Shown piece after piece: positions 53,142-62,133 of a stretch of 64,000 nt of DNA. Origin of the DNA: DASQFQ01 sp963805525 (GTDB taxonomy: Bacteria; Actinomycetota; Thermoleophilia; Solirubrobacterales; Solirubrobacteraceae); assembly GCA_963805525.1 (NCBI GenBank), contig CAWDUT010000007.1, positions 1,388,106-1,452,105 on the forward strand. The letters run 5' to 3'. A program made the translations under genes and the position numbers. The first letter of the stretch is position 1. Every line of letters begins with the position of its first letter. The notes below the pieces were generated by a model that saw nothing but the letters and a program-made list of their open reading frames with translations, did not search any database and was not told where the DNA came from.

Positions 53142-54257
53142 ATGACCCTCTCACCATCAGCGGCAACCTCGATCACCGCCACGGACCTCGCCGAGCGCCT
53201 GGCACAGGGCGCGCCGCTGACCGTGCTGGATATCCGCGACGATGGGGCGTGGGGGATCGAAGCGCCCGGCGTGACAACGCGCCACCTGCCCGCAACGGGG
53301 GTGCTCGCCGACCCGAAGGCCGCGGCGCGCACCCTCGACGGTCCGGTCGCCGTGGTGTGCAACCGCGGCATCGCCGCGCAGGGCGTCGCGCAGGCGCTGC
53401 GCGCCGAGGGCGTCGACGCGATGCTCGTCGAGGGCGGCATGCGCGGCTGGATCGGCGCGCTGCAGGCGCGGCCGGTCGACCTCGAAGTCGACGGGCTCTC
53501 CGTGCTCCAGGTCCAGCGGCCCGGACGCGGCTGCTTGTCCTACGTGATCGCGTCCGGCGGCGACGCGCTCGTCGTCGACCCCGCCCCGGACGCCGAGTTC
53601 TACGAAGCGCTCGCGGCCGGGCTCGGCGTGACGGTCACCGATGTCGTCGACACGCACCTGCACGCCGACCACCTCTCCGGCGCCCGTGCCCTGGCCGCGC
53701 AGACCGGAGCACGCTTGCGACTCCCGGCGCCGGCGCTCGAGCGCGGCGTCGCGTATTCCTTCTCCCCGCTGCATGACGGCGACACGATCCGCATCGGCGA
53801 CGTCACCGTCCGCGCCCTGGCCCTCCCCGGCCACACCACCGACATGACCGGCCTGCTGATCGGCGACTACGCGCTCGTCAGCGGCGACTCGCTGTTCGCC
53901 GACGGGATCGCCCGGCCCGACCTCCAGCAGGGCGACCCCGCAGGCGCCCGTGCCATGGGCCGCACTTTGCACGCCACGCTGCACGAGCGGGTCCTCCCGC
54001 TCGGCGACGAGGTGATCCTGCTGCCCGGCCACACCCATCCGGGCGTCAACGCCGATGCGATCACGGCGCATCTGGGGGCGGTCCGCGCGTCCGTGCCCGA
54101 GCTGGAGATCGACGACGCGGGCGAGTTCGCCGAGGCGCTGCTGGCCGAGATGCCGCCGCGCCCGGCCAACTACGAGACGGTGATCGCCGTCAACGCCGGG
54201 ACCCATCCCTTCGACCCCGAGCTGGAGACGGGCGGCAACAGCTGCTCGACCCGCTGA
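53142..54257 (+). CDS. Rhodanese-metallo-beta-lactamase fusion, persulfide-dioxygenase-like
   Basis: 371 aa from ATG 53142. Rhodanese domain first (~10-108) with Cys73 in VVCNRGIAAQ, then an ETHE1-like MBL domain (~112-371): THLHADH at 171-177, LPGHTTDMT, SGDSLFADGIARPDL and LLPGHTH. The domain order is the reverse of the protein at 45344. It should oxidise a protein- or thiol-bound persulfide to sulfite. First gene of a plus-strand operon under the candidate operator. Confidence 0.87.
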   Translation: MTLSPSAATSITATDLAERLAQGAPLTVLDIRDDGAWGIEAPGVTTRHLPATGVLADPKAAARTLDGPVAVVCNRGIAAQGVAQALRAEGVDAMLVEGGMRGWIGALQARPVDLEVDGLSVLQVQRPGRGCLSYVIASGGDALVVDPAPDAEFYEALAAGLGVTVTDVVDTHLHADHLSGARALAAQTGARLRLPAPALERGVAYSFSPLHDGDTIRIGDVTVRALALPGHTTDMTGLLIGDYALVSGDSLFADGIARPDLQQGDPAGARAMGRTLHATLHERVLPLGDEVILLPGHTHPGVNADAITAHLGAVRASVPELEIDDAGEFAEALLAEMPPRPANYETVIAVNAGTHPFDPELETGGNSCSTR

Positions 54258-54269
54258 GGAGACCAACCG

Positions 54270-54608
54270 ATGAAGCTGCCCAGCCCGATCCCGATGGACC
54301 TCGCCGAGATGATCGCCGCGCGTATGCGCGTCATCGGCGATCCCAACCGCATCCGCATCCTCGATCAGCTGCGCGACGGCGAGCTCTCGGTCGCGCAGAT
54401 CACCGAGCGGCTGGGCACCAGCCAGCAGAACGCCTCAAAGCACCTCGGCGTCCTGCTCCAGGCCGGGATCCTCTCGCGCCGCAAGGAGGGCACGAGCTCC
54501 TTCTACAGCGTCGCCGACCAAAGCGTCTATGAGCTCTGCGAACAGGTCTGCGGCGGACTCCAGATGCAGCTGGCAGAACTGACCGCGATGCTCGAGGGCG
54601 CGCGATGA
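54270..54608 (+). CDS. ArsR-family transcriptional repressor, candidate persulfide or thiol sensor
   Basis: 112 aa winged helix: VIGDPNRIRILDQL, recognition helix GTSQQNASKHLGVL, wing RRKEGTSSFYSV. Two cysteines, Cys90 and Cys94 (ELCEQVC), lie in the C-terminal helix. They could bind metal or form a disulfide or tetrasulfide, as cysteine-based persulfide sensors of this family (SqrR, BigR) do, though the spacing differs from those. The sulfur gene context supports a sulfur sensor. Confidence 0.85.
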   Translation: MKLPSPIPMDLAEMIAARMRVIGDPNRIRILDQLRDGELSVAQITERLGTSQQNASKHLGVLLQAGILSRRKEGTSSFYSVADQSVYELCEQVCGGLQMQLAELTAMLEGAR

Positions 54609-54868
54609 GGACCGCAGCCCCCCGGAACTCCTGCCCCGCCGACCTGGTCGCGCGACGCAGCGGCTGGCCGCTGGAACGCGTCCTGTTCGCAATGGCCGGG
54701 ACCGTGACCATCGTCGGCGCGCTGCTCGGCGCGCTCGTCAGCCCGTGGTTCCTGCTGCTCGTCGCCTTCGTCGGCATCAACCAGTGGCTGTTCGTCGCCT
54801 TCGGTGACTGCCCCGCGTCGCTGTTCCTCACGCGAATGCTGCACGTGCCGCGCGCGACCCCGCGCTGA
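54605..54868 (+). CDS. DUF2892 (YgaP-like) membrane protein
   Basis: 87 aa, two helices (~25-45 and 47-67) with the DUF2892 pattern: ERVLFAMAGTVTI and ending NQWLFVAFGDCPASLFL. In E. coli YgaP such helices are fused to a rhodanese; here they form a separate protein in an operon with rhodanese genes. Overlaps arsR by 4 bases. Confidence 0.8.
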   Translation: MRTAAPRNSCPADLVARRSGWPLERVLFAMAGTVTIVGALLGALVSPWFLLLVAFVGINQWLFVAFGDCPASLFLTRMLHVPRATPR

Positions 54869-54966
54869 GCGGCTTCCCCACACCCCTGTCTCGTACTCGC
54901 ACCCGATGCGCCCGCAGCGGCGCACCGCCACGCTCTGCCCCAACCGATCGTCTCGGAGGAACTCTG

Positions 54967-57126
54967 ATGAGCACCACCATCGACAAGCCACCGGCAACCC
55001 CGTCCGCACCGCCGGCGGCGCGCGGCTCCGGCCCGATCGGCCGCCTCGGCCGCTACGCCGCGACCAACGCCCGCACGGTGTTCATCGCCTGGGCGGTCAT
55101 CGCCCTGGCGCTGGGGTTCTTCGCGCCGCGCGTGGAGACCGCCCTGTCCGGCGCGGGCTGGCAGGCCAACGGGTCGCAGTCGGTGAAGGTCCGCGATCTC
55201 GTGCAGAAGGAGTTCGCCGGCCTGAACAGCACCGGACTGATGGTCGTGGTGCACAGCCCGAGCCAGACCACGGCGTCGCCGGCCTTCCAGCAGACGGTCC
55301 GGCGGGTCGCCGCCAAGCTCAAGACCGATGGTCGTGTCGCCTCCGTTACGTTGCCGCAGGCCGGGACGACGATCTCTCGTGACGGGCACACCGCGATCGT
55401 GATGGCCGGCGCCGGGGCCGACGCGAACACGATGGTCCGCGCTGCCGATGACCTCAAGGGCCCCGTCACCGCGCTCGGGACCGAGCAGGTCCAGGTCGCA
55501 CTGACCGGCGCGTCGGGGATGTGGTCGGACTTCAACGAGGCCAACCGCGCCGCGATGATGCGCTCGGAGCTGTTCTCCTGGCCGGTGACGCTCGGCATCC
55601 TCGTGCTCGCGTTCGGCTCACTCGTCGCCGCCGGGCTTCCACTGTTGCTGACGATCCTCGGCCTGCTGGCTTCGGCCGGCTCGCTGTTCCTGTTGACCAA
55701 GCTCTCGCCGATCTCGATCTGGGCGATGAACTTCGCGCTGATGTTCGCGCTCGCGCTGGGCATCGACTACGCCCTGTTCATCGTGATGCGCTTCCGCAAC
55801 GCGCTGTTCGGCCAGCACGAGGACCGTGTCGAGGCGGTCGAGGAGACGATGGACACCGCCGGCAAGGCCGTCCTGTTCAGCGGCCTGACCGTGCTGATCT
55901 CGCTGACCGCGGTGATGCTGGTCGACAGCCCCGCCTTCCGGTCGATGGCGGTCGGGATCATGCTCTCGGTCATCTTCATCCTCGCCGCGACGCTGACGCT
56001 GCTGCCCGCGGTCCTCGGCAAGCTCGGCACCAAGGTCGACAACCTCTCCCTCCCCTGGGTCCACCAGGGTGAGCATCGGAGCGCCCGGTTCGCTGCCTGG
56101 GGCGAGTATCTGTGGCGGCGCCCGTGGGCCCTGGGCATCGCCACCGTCGCCGTCCTCGGCGCGCTCGCGATCCCCGTGCTGTCGCTGAACACCGGCATGC
56201 CGTCGATCAAGGTCGTCCCCAAGACCGACACCAGCCGCCAGGGCTATGAGCTGGTGCAGCAGTCCTTTGGCATCGGCGCCCCGGGCGCGCTGCAGGTCAC
56301 CGCACCCGCCGCCGACGCCCCGCGCGTGCGCGCCCTGCTCGCGGCGGACCCGGCCATCGCCCAGGTCACCCCGCCCCGGCCCGGCGCGTCCGGGGACGTC
56401 GTCCTGCTCCAAGCGGTCCCGAACGTCGACCCGTCCTCCAAGCAGCTCGGCAAGGCGATCGACCGGCTCCGGGCGTCGCTGCCGGCCGGCTCGATGGTCG
56501 GCGGCGCACCCGCGGAGAACCACGACCTCGAGGCCGAGCTGGCGAGCAAGACACCCCTGGTGATCGGCGTCGTCCTGGGCCTCGGCTTCCTGCTGCTGCT
56601 GACCGCCCTGCAGGCCCCGCTGATCGCGGCGATCGGCGTCGTCACCAACCTGCTCGCCACCGGCGCGGCGTTCGGCGTCGCCAAGCTCATCTTCCAGGAA
56701 GGCCACGCCTCCGGGCTGCTCGGCTTCGAACCGCAGGGCTTCCTGGACGCCTGGGGGCCGGTGTTCTTCTTCGCAATGATCTTCGCGATCAGCATGGACT
56801 ACACCGTGTTCCTGCTCAGCTCGGCCAAGGAGCACTGGGACCGCACCGGCGACGCCAAGGACGCCATGGTCGGCGGCCTCGCCCACTCCGGCCGCGTGAT
56901 CTTCGCCGCCGGCGCCGTCATGGTCGCGGTGTTCTTCACCTTCGCGCTCTCCGGCCCGCTCCCGCCCAAGGAGATGGGCATCATCCTCGGCATCGCCGTC
57001 CTGCTGGACGCGCTACTCGTCCGGCTGCTGCTCGTCCCGATCCTCCTGCGCCTCACCGGGACCAAGGCGTGGTACCTGCCCAAGTGGCTGGACCGCATCC
57101 TCCCCGACGTGAAGTTCGGGCACTGA
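54967..57126 (+). CDS. MMPL/RND family membrane transporter in the sulfur operon
   Basis: 719 aa with the duplicated MMPL layout: N-terminal helix ~36-56, first loop to ~205, helices with GIDYALFIVMRFR at ~265, second loop ~395-530, then SMDYTVFLLSSAKEHW at ~612. Preceded by GGAGG-like AACTCTG spacing 7-12 bases before ATG. It could export a lipid, a polysulfur compound or another product of the operon; no substrate signature is known. A frameshifted, internally deleted near-copy lies at 29194-29740. Confidence 0.88.
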   Translation: MSTTIDKPPATPSAPPAARGSGPIGRLGRYAATNARTVFIAWAVIALALGFFAPRVETALSGAGWQANGSQSVKVRDLVQKEFAGLNSTGLMVVVHSPSQTTASPAFQQTVRRVAAKLKTDGRVASVTLPQAGTTISRDGHTAIVMAGAGADANTMVRAADDLKGPVTALGTEQVQVALTGASGMWSDFNEANRAAMMRSELFSWPVTLGILVLAFGSLVAAGLPLLLTILGLLASAGSLFLLTKLSPISIWAMNFALMFALALGIDYALFIVMRFRNALFGQHEDRVEAVEETMDTAGKAVLFSGLTVLISLTAVMLVDSPAFRSMAVGIMLSVIFILAATLTLLPAVLGKLGTKVDNLSLPWVHQGEHRSARFAAWGEYLWRRPWALGIATVAVLGALAIPVLSLNTGMPSIKVVPKTDTSRQGYELVQQSFGIGAPGALQVTAPAADAPRVRALLAADPAIAQVTPPRPGASGDVVLLQAVPNVDPSSKQLGKAIDRLRASLPAGSMVGGAPAENHDLEAELASKTPLVIGVVLGLGFLLLLTALQAPLIAAIGVVTNLLATGAAFGVAKLIFQEGHASGLLGFEPQGFLDAWGPVFFFAMIFAISMDYTVFLLSSAKEHWDRTGDAKDAMVGGLAHSGRVIFAAGAVMVAVFFTFALSGPLPPKEMGIILGIAVLLDALLVRLLLVPILLRLTGTKAWYLPKWLDRILPDVKFGH

Positions 57127-57129
57127 GCC

Positions 57130-57489
57130 ATGGGCCTCCTCAGCCGCCTGACCGGCTCCAACTCACTGACGCCCGCCGCAGCCGCGGCGGGCGCCGCGGA
57201 CGCCAGCCTGGTGCTCGTCGACGTACGCGAAGCCGGCGAGTTCACCGCCGGCCATGCGCCCGACGCGCGCCATGTTGCGCTCGGGCAGCTCGCCGCCAGC
57301 CTCGAGAAGCTGCGGGGCGAGGGTCAACCCGTCGCGTTCATCTGCCGCTCCGGCGCCCGCAGCGCACGCGCCACCCGCCAGGCACGCGCGGCAGGCATCG
57401 ACGCCCACAACGTCCGCGGCGGCATGATCGCCTGGGATCGGGCCGGCCTTCCGACCACGACCGGCGGCGCGTCGCGTCGCCGGCGCTGA
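57130..57489 (+). CDS. Single-domain rhodanese
   Basis: 119 aa. LVLVDVREAGEFTAGHAPDARHV (in part), active loop CRSGARSARA with catalytic Cys, and NVRGGMIAWDRAGLP at the end. Three bases after the MMPL stop. A glutaredoxin- or thioredoxin-linked sulfurtransferase in the persulfide pathway is likely. Confidence 0.9.
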   Translation: MGLLSRLTGSNSLTPAAAAAGAADASLVLVDVREAGEFTAGHAPDARHVALGQLAASLEKLRGEGQPVAFICRSGARSARATRQARAAGIDAHNVRGGMIAWDRAGLPTTTGGASRRRR

Positions 57490-57589
57490 TTCGAAGGTAG
57501 TTCCCCGCGGCGTCGCTGCCGACGGCTACCGATGCCGGTGTCGGACCGGCGCACGAGAATAACCACTTCACCACTGTCCAGTAGTTCCC

Positions 57590-57607
57590 GCGCGCGCATG
57601 CGCGCGC
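57590..57607. promoter_or_regulatory. Perfect 18-bp palindrome before the second SQR gene
   Basis: GCGCGCGCATGCGCGCGC lies 24-41 bases upstream of the ATG at 57631. It could be an operator, a Z-DNA-prone tract or a small hairpin in the 5' leader. GTAGTTCCC-type sequence occurs twice nearby (57497-57505 and 57581-57589), the second copy abutting the palindrome. Confidence 0.4.
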
Positions 57608-57630
57608 AATCTGAACGGAGAAACGTATTC

Positions 57631-58872
57631 ATGTCCTCGTCGAACACTCAGAGAGCCGTCGTCCTCGGCTCCAGCTTCGCCGGCCTGACCGCCGCGCTGG
57701 AGATCCGCAAGCACCTCGAGAACGGGCATGAGGTCGTGGTCCTCGACCCGCGCGACCACTTCACCTTCATCCCGTCGCTGATCTGGCTGCCCTTCGGGAT
57801 CCGCAACCGCGACGACGTCACGTTCCCACTGGCCCCGCTCTACGCCAAGAAGGGCATCGAGTTCGTCAACGAGGCCGCCGCGAGCATCGACACCGCCGCG
57901 CACACGGTCACGACCCCCAGTGGCCGTGAGATCACCTACGACAAGCTCCTCGTCGGCACCGGACCGCGCCTCGCGTTCGAGAAGATCCCCGGCCTCGGGC
58001 CCGACGAGGGCTTCACGCAGTCGGTCTGCAACGTCGACCACGCCGAGCGCGCCGGCGAGGCGTGGGAGGCCTTCCTGCAGAACCCCGGCCCGGTGGTCAT
58101 CGGCACCGCCCAGGGCGGCTCGTGCTTCGGCGCCTCCTACGAGTTCCTCTTCAACGTCCACCACCGCATCAAGAAGGCCGGCCTCGAGGATGTCGCGCCG
58201 GTGACCTTCATCACCGCCGAGCCCTTCCTGGGGCACTTCGGCCTCGGCGGCGTCGGCGACTCCTCAAAGCGCGTCGAAGGCTTCCTCGAGCACCTCGGGA
58301 TCGAGGGCATCGCCAACAACGTCATCACCGCGGTCCGCGACGGCGAGATCGAACTCGAGGGCGGACGCGTCCTGCCCTTCGGGTACGCGATGATCGTGCC
58401 GCCGTTCGCCGGCGTCGACGCCGTCAAGAACAGCGAGGGCCTCTCCAACCCGATGGGCTTCGTCCCCATCAACGACCGCTTCCGCCACCCGGACCTGCCC
58501 GACGTGTACTCCGCCGGCGTCGCCACCGCAATCGCCCCGCCCGAGAAGACGGCGGTGCCCGCCGGGGTCCCGAAGACCGGTCAGATGAGCGAGTTGATGG
58601 CGAAAGTGGCAGCGCAGAACATCGTCGCCGACATCAGCGGCAGCGACAAGCACCGCGACATGCCGCTCGGCGATCTCTCGGCGATCTGCGTCCTGGACGC
58701 CGGCAACAACGGGATCATCTTCAAGGCCGACCACGTCCTGGCCCATGGCCTCTACGCCGGCGGCGACGAGCCCACCGCCCGCGTGATGTCCGGCCCGCAG
58801 GCGCACTGGGCCAAGCTCGCTTTCGAGCGCTATTTCATCGCCAGCCGCAAGCGCGGCATGGTCAACGTCTGA
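57631..58872 (+). CDS. Sulfide:quinone oxidoreductase-like flavoprotein, three-cysteine type
   Basis: 413 aa from ATG 57631 (GGAG 11 bases upstream). FAD site AVVLGSSFAGLTAAL at ~9. Cys133 (SVCNVDHAE), Cys165 (GGSCFGASYEF) and Cys353 (SAICVLDAGNNG) sit where the three redox cysteines of the Acidithiobacillus-type SQR lie. This is a different SQR class from the gene at 46747. It would oxidise sulfide to polysulfide or sulfur with quinone as acceptor. 142 bases separate it from the rhodanese gene, so it may have its own promoter. Confidence 0.82.
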   Translation: MSSSNTQRAVVLGSSFAGLTAALEIRKHLENGHEVVVLDPRDHFTFIPSLIWLPFGIRNRDDVTFPLAPLYAKKGIEFVNEAAASIDTAAHTVTTPSGREITYDKLLVGTGPRLAFEKIPGLGPDEGFTQSVCNVDHAERAGEAWEAFLQNPGPVVIGTAQGGSCFGASYEFLFNVHHRIKKAGLEDVAPVTFITAEPFLGHFGLGGVGDSSKRVEGFLEHLGIEGIANNVITAVRDGEIELEGGRVLPFGYAMIVPPFAGVDAVKNSEGLSNPMGFVPINDRFRHPDLPDVYSAGVATAIAPPEKTAVPAGVPKTGQMSELMAKVAAQNIVADISGSDKHRDMPLGDLSAICVLDAGNNGIIFKADHVLAHGLYAGGDEPTARVMSGPQAHWAKLAFERYFIASRKRGMVNV

Positions 58873-58919
58873 GCGGTGGGTCGTGGCGTCGTCGCACACG
58901 GCGGCGCCACGGTAGAGGC

Positions 58920-60356
58920 TCAGCAGCTGCGGCGCGCCGGCAGGTCGTCGGGTGTGCCGGCGAGGTCGACGAACTCGGTGGTGAAGTCCAGGAAGCGCTG
59001 GACGTCCGCGAAGTTGGACGCGAGCCCGAGCGACGCCCGAATGGCGCCGCCGGAGGCCAGGCCGATCGCGCGCATGTAGTCGTCGAGGATCATGCCGTGG
59101 CCGAACTCGCCTCCCAGCAGCGTCTCGCGCGAGATGGTGAAGGCCACCTCGCCGGCGCCGGGGTTGCAGAAACAGCCGGTGCGCAGCGAGATGTTGTGCA
59201 GGCCAGCGACGCGGTCAACGTAGCGCTCGTCGACGACCCCTCCGTCCGGGTGCAGGAAGTTGAACGCGATCGTCGCACCGCGCCGCTCCCACGATCGTGG
59301 GCCGTAGAGCGTCGTCACGGGCGAGCCGTCCGTGTGGCGCAGCGATGCGAGCCCGTCGAGCAACCAGGCGCCCAGAGCCCCGACGCGGGTGTGGATGACG
59401 TCGACGCCGACCCGGTCGAGGAGGCGCAGCCCGATGTCGACCGCCGGCAGGTTGAGGTAGTCGACGGTGCCGTCCTCGAAGTGCGCGGCCCCCGGCGCGA
59501 AGTCGAAGTACTCGCGCTGCACGAACGCCGCGACGATCGTGCCGCCCGAGAACCACGGGCGCTCGAGCTTGGCCAGCGCCTCCCGGCGCGCGATCAGGCA
59601 GCCGACGCCGGTCGGCCAGCCGAACATCTTGTAGAAGGACAGCGCGACGAAGTCCGGGTGCCAGCGCCCGAGGTCGAGCCGGTTGGTCGGCACGAACGCC
59701 GCGGCGTCGACCAGGACGTCCCAACCGTGCGCGTGCGCCTGCTCGATCCACTCGAGCGGGTGCTGGACCCCAGAGAAGTTCGACTGCGCCGGATAGGCGA
59801 ACAGGTTGTGGTGATCGCCCGACGTCTCGGTCAGGTACCGGGGCAACAGGCGCTCGTCGACGCGGAGATCGGCCGCGACGCTGGGCACATAGGTCGTCTC
59901 GGCGCCACGGGCGCGCGCGAACTCGCGGATCCCGTTGACCGAGTTGTGGTTGTCGAAGGTCAGCAGGAAGCGGTCGCCGCGGCGGAACGGGTACGCCTCG
60001 CCGACGAGGCGCAGCGCGCCGGTCGCATTCGGCGTGAAGATCGCGACGTACTCGTCCGGCGACGCGTTGAAGAACTCCAACACGGAGGCACGGGCGCGCT
60101 CGGCCAACTCCGTGCTCGCGGCCGACGTCGGGTTGATCGAGTGCGGGTTGCCGAACACCGTGCTCTCCAGCAGCCGCACGTGCTCGTGCAGCTGCGAGGC
60201 GGCGAACAACCCGCCGCCGGTGTAGTCGAGATACACGTGACCACCGGCATCCAGGCGGCCGAAGTCGCTGGCGCGCAACTCGTCCAGCGGCGCCGTCGCC
60301 GCGTACTCCGGATGGTTCCGGAGGAACTCGGCTGCGGTGTCGTGCCAGACGCTCAT
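58920..60356 (-). CDS. Class V aminotransferase, molybdenum cofactor sulfurase-like
   Basis: 478 aa, PLP-dependent. PLP lysine Lys243 in SFYKMFGWPTGVG and the C-terminal LRTGCFCNPGA (Cys395, Cys397) are signatures of the N-terminal NifS-like domain of Moco sulfurases; the MOSC domain is absent. It ends in RRSC, a terminal cysteine that might carry sulfur. Cysteine desulfurase activity feeding local sulfur carriers, or sulfuration of a molybdoenzyme cofactor, is possible. Last gene of a four-gene minus-strand operon. Confidence 0.82.
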   Translation of the reverse strand: MSVWHDTAAEFLRNHPEYAATAPLDELRASDFGRLDAGGHVYLDYTGGGLFAASQLHEHVRLLESTVFGNPHSINPTSAASTELAERARASVLEFFNASPDEYVAIFTPNATGALRLVGEAYPFRRGDRFLLTFDNHNSVNGIREFARARGAETTYVPSVAADLRVDERLLPRYLTETSGDHHNLFAYPAQSNFSGVQHPLEWIEQAHAHGWDVLVDAAAFVPTNRLDLGRWHPDFVALSFYKMFGWPTGVGCLIARREALAKLERPWFSGGTIVAAFVQREYFDFAPGAAHFEDGTVDYLNLPAVDIGLRLLDRVGVDVIHTRVGALGAWLLDGLASLRHTDGSPVTTLYGPRSWERRGATIAFNFLHPDGGVVDERYVDRVAGLHNISLRTGCFCNPGAGEVAFTISRETLLGGEFGHGMILDDYMRAIGLASGGAIRASLGLASNFADVQRFLDFTTEFVDLAGTPDDLPARRSC

Positions 60357-61210
60357 CGCGCTCCCGCGACGGGCAGGCGGGCGAGCGCGGCCGCGACGAA
60401 GATCATGTGGATACCCGGCGGCCGCGGACCGTGCCGCAGCGGGTCGGTCGCTGTGAATGCGGCGTGGCGGTCGAGTAGCTCGCGCACCGACGCGGCAGCT
60501 TCGGCGTCCGGATGATCGATCGGCAACTCGCAGGCCAGGCGCGCAAGCTCCAGATACTCGTCCGCCGGGTAGCCGGCGGTCAACCGCCCGGCTGCCGCGA
60601 CGAGCAGCGTATGGACGCGCTCGAGCAGTGGTCCCGGTCCGGGGGCGGTCGTCATCGGCGCCGGGCCGACGTCGCGCGGCTCGAGACCGGCGAGCAGGCG
60701 CTCGAGCTGGCCGCCGGCGACCGAGCCGATCTGTTCACGGCTGAGCCCGGCGGCGAGCGCGGCGCGCAGCACCACCGAGGCGGCGGCGACCGTGCGTCCG
60801 TACGGGGTGTCCGATGCGAAGAGGATCTGGCCGGGCGGGATCAGCGCGAAGAGCGCGAGCTGGTCGGCCGTGTTCCACCAGGCGGTGTCGAAGAACTGGT
60901 TGCGCCGGCCCGCGGCCTCGTGCCAGATCCAGGCCAGATCGGTGATCGCGGCGTGCGCGAGGATGAGCGGGGCGTGGGGGTAGGCACGCGTAAGGTCGAG
61001 CGCGCCGCGCAGCTCGGCCGCCCCGAAGCAGGAGCCGTCAGGATCGGCGCAGCCGAGGTGCGTATGGGCGTCGAAGATCCGGGTGTCCCCGAGATGCGGC
61101 CTGAGCGAGGCGAACCACGGCTCGAGCAGCGCATCGGCGGTCAGCGCGCCGCGGCGGCCCCGGCGCTGCGCCGGCGCGACCGGAGCGTCCCTGCGGACCG
61201 CGGCGGGCAT
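60353..61210 (-). CDS. Amidohydrolase-like protein with internal deletion
   Basis: 285 aa from ATG 61210. It opens as a metal-dependent amidohydrolase: IFDAHTHLGCADPDG at ~46, then AELRGA runs directly into LDLTRAYPHAPLILAHAAITDLAWIW (in part), FFDTAWWN and ILFASDTPYG. In related proteins roughly 110-120 residues stand at that junction, including strands with metal-binding His and Lys. The reading frame is kept, but half of the TIM barrel is missing, so hydrolase activity is doubtful. ATGA overlap with the next gene. Confidence 0.7.
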   Translation of the reverse strand: MPAAVRRDAPVAPAQRRGRRGALTADALLEPWFASLRPHLGDTRIFDAHTHLGCADPDGSCFGAAELRGALDLTRAYPHAPLILAHAAITDLAWIWHEAAGRRNQFFDTAWWNTADQLALFALIPPGQILFASDTPYGRTVAAASVVLRAALAAGLSREQIGSVAGGQLERLLAGLEPRDVGPAPMTTAPGPGPLLERVHTLLVAAAGRLTAGYPADEYLELARLACELPIDHPDAEAAASVRELLDRHAAFTATDPLRHGPRPPGIHMIFVAAALARLPVAGAR

Positions 61211-61212
61211 GG

Positions 61213-61674
61213 CTAGCCGACGGGGACGCGGGGACGGAGCTCGATCCTCGTTTCGACGGGAACGTCGAGCGAGACGGAGACGAGACATCCCTCCTCGGCG
61301 TCCGCGGCCAGCATCAGCGCCGCGTCCTGGTCCGCGGCGTCGACGTCGATCCGCACGGTCTGCTCGATGCGCACGAAGCCGAAGCGGCCGTCCGGCCGGC
61401 GCCCGACGATCCCCACGGCAGTGACGGAGACGTCGTGGAGAGTCAGTCGCTCGCGCTCGGCGAGCGCGACGAGCGTCACCGCCAGGCACGACCCCGCAGA
61501 GGCGACGAAGGCGTCCTCGGGGCTCCAGAGCTCGGGGTCGCTGCCGCGAAACTCGGGGGGCGTGGCGATCGCCAGCGGGGGCTTGCCCTCGACCCGGGCG
61601 GTCGTACGGCGCCCGCCCTCCCAGCCGATCTCGACCGGGAAGCGGAACTCCTTGTGACGAGCTTGGGCTGGCAT
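61213..61674 (-). CDS. OsmC/Ohr-family thiol peroxidase-like protein
   Basis: 153 aa from ATG 61674. Cys63 in SAGSCLAVT and Cys130 in EEGCLVS are the paired redox cysteines; PEFRGSDPELWSPEDAFVAS (in part) is the classical N-terminal motif. Reduces organic hydroperoxides or other thiol-reactive species. Two bases before the amidohydrolase gene and four after thioredoxin. Confidence 0.88.
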   Translation of the reverse strand: MPAQARHKEFRFPVEIGWEGGRRTTARVEGKPPLAIATPPEFRGSDPELWSPEDAFVASAGSCLAVTLVALAERERLTLHDVSVTAVGIVGRRPDGRFGFVRIEQTVRIDVDAADQDAALMLAADAEEGCLVSVSLDVPVETRIELRPRVPVG

Positions 61675-61678
61675 GGCC

Positions 61679-62020
61679 TCACGCTGCCTGGTCGGACTTG
61701 GCGAGCACGTGCTCGTCGAAGAAGCGGCCGATCGCGGCCGCGGGGGCCGCCCCGACGAAGCCGGTAACGGCCTCGCCGTCGCGGAAGACAGCGACGGTGG
61801 GGATGCTCTGGATCCCGTAGCGCGCCGCGATCCCCGCCTCGGCGTCGACATCGATCTTGACCAGCTCGAGCCGCCCGGCGCGCTTGCCGGACTCGGCTTC
61901 GAGGGCCGGGCCCAACATGCGGCACGGTCCGCACCATGCGGCCCAGAAGTCGACGACGACGGGCAGCTCGCGCGAGCGCTCGATGACGTCGCGCTCAAAG
62001 GTCTCGGTGGTCACATCCAT
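61679..62020 (-). CDS. trxA: Thioredoxin
   Basis: 113 aa from ATG 62020. Active site WCGPC with Cys30 and Cys33, cis-Pro loop SIPTVAVF. Reduces disulfides, and can release sulfide from persulfides on rhodaneses and sulfur carriers. First gene of the operon thioredoxin-OsmC-amidohydrolase-MOCOS-like. Confidence 0.92.
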   Translation of the reverse strand: MDVTTETFERDVIERSRELPVVVDFWAAWCGPCRMLGPALEAESGKRAGRLELVKIDVDAEAGIAARYGIQSIPTVAVFRDGEAVTGFVGAAPAAAIGRFFDEHVLAKSDQAA

Positions 62021-62133
62021 TGGGATCACTCCAGGGGATTGCGGGTTCAGGCGACCGAGGTCTCGACCTCGGCCGCCGGCTGCTGCTCGAGCGGCGCGTC
62101 GGGGTTCGGATCGGGAAGCCAGCATGTCCCTGC

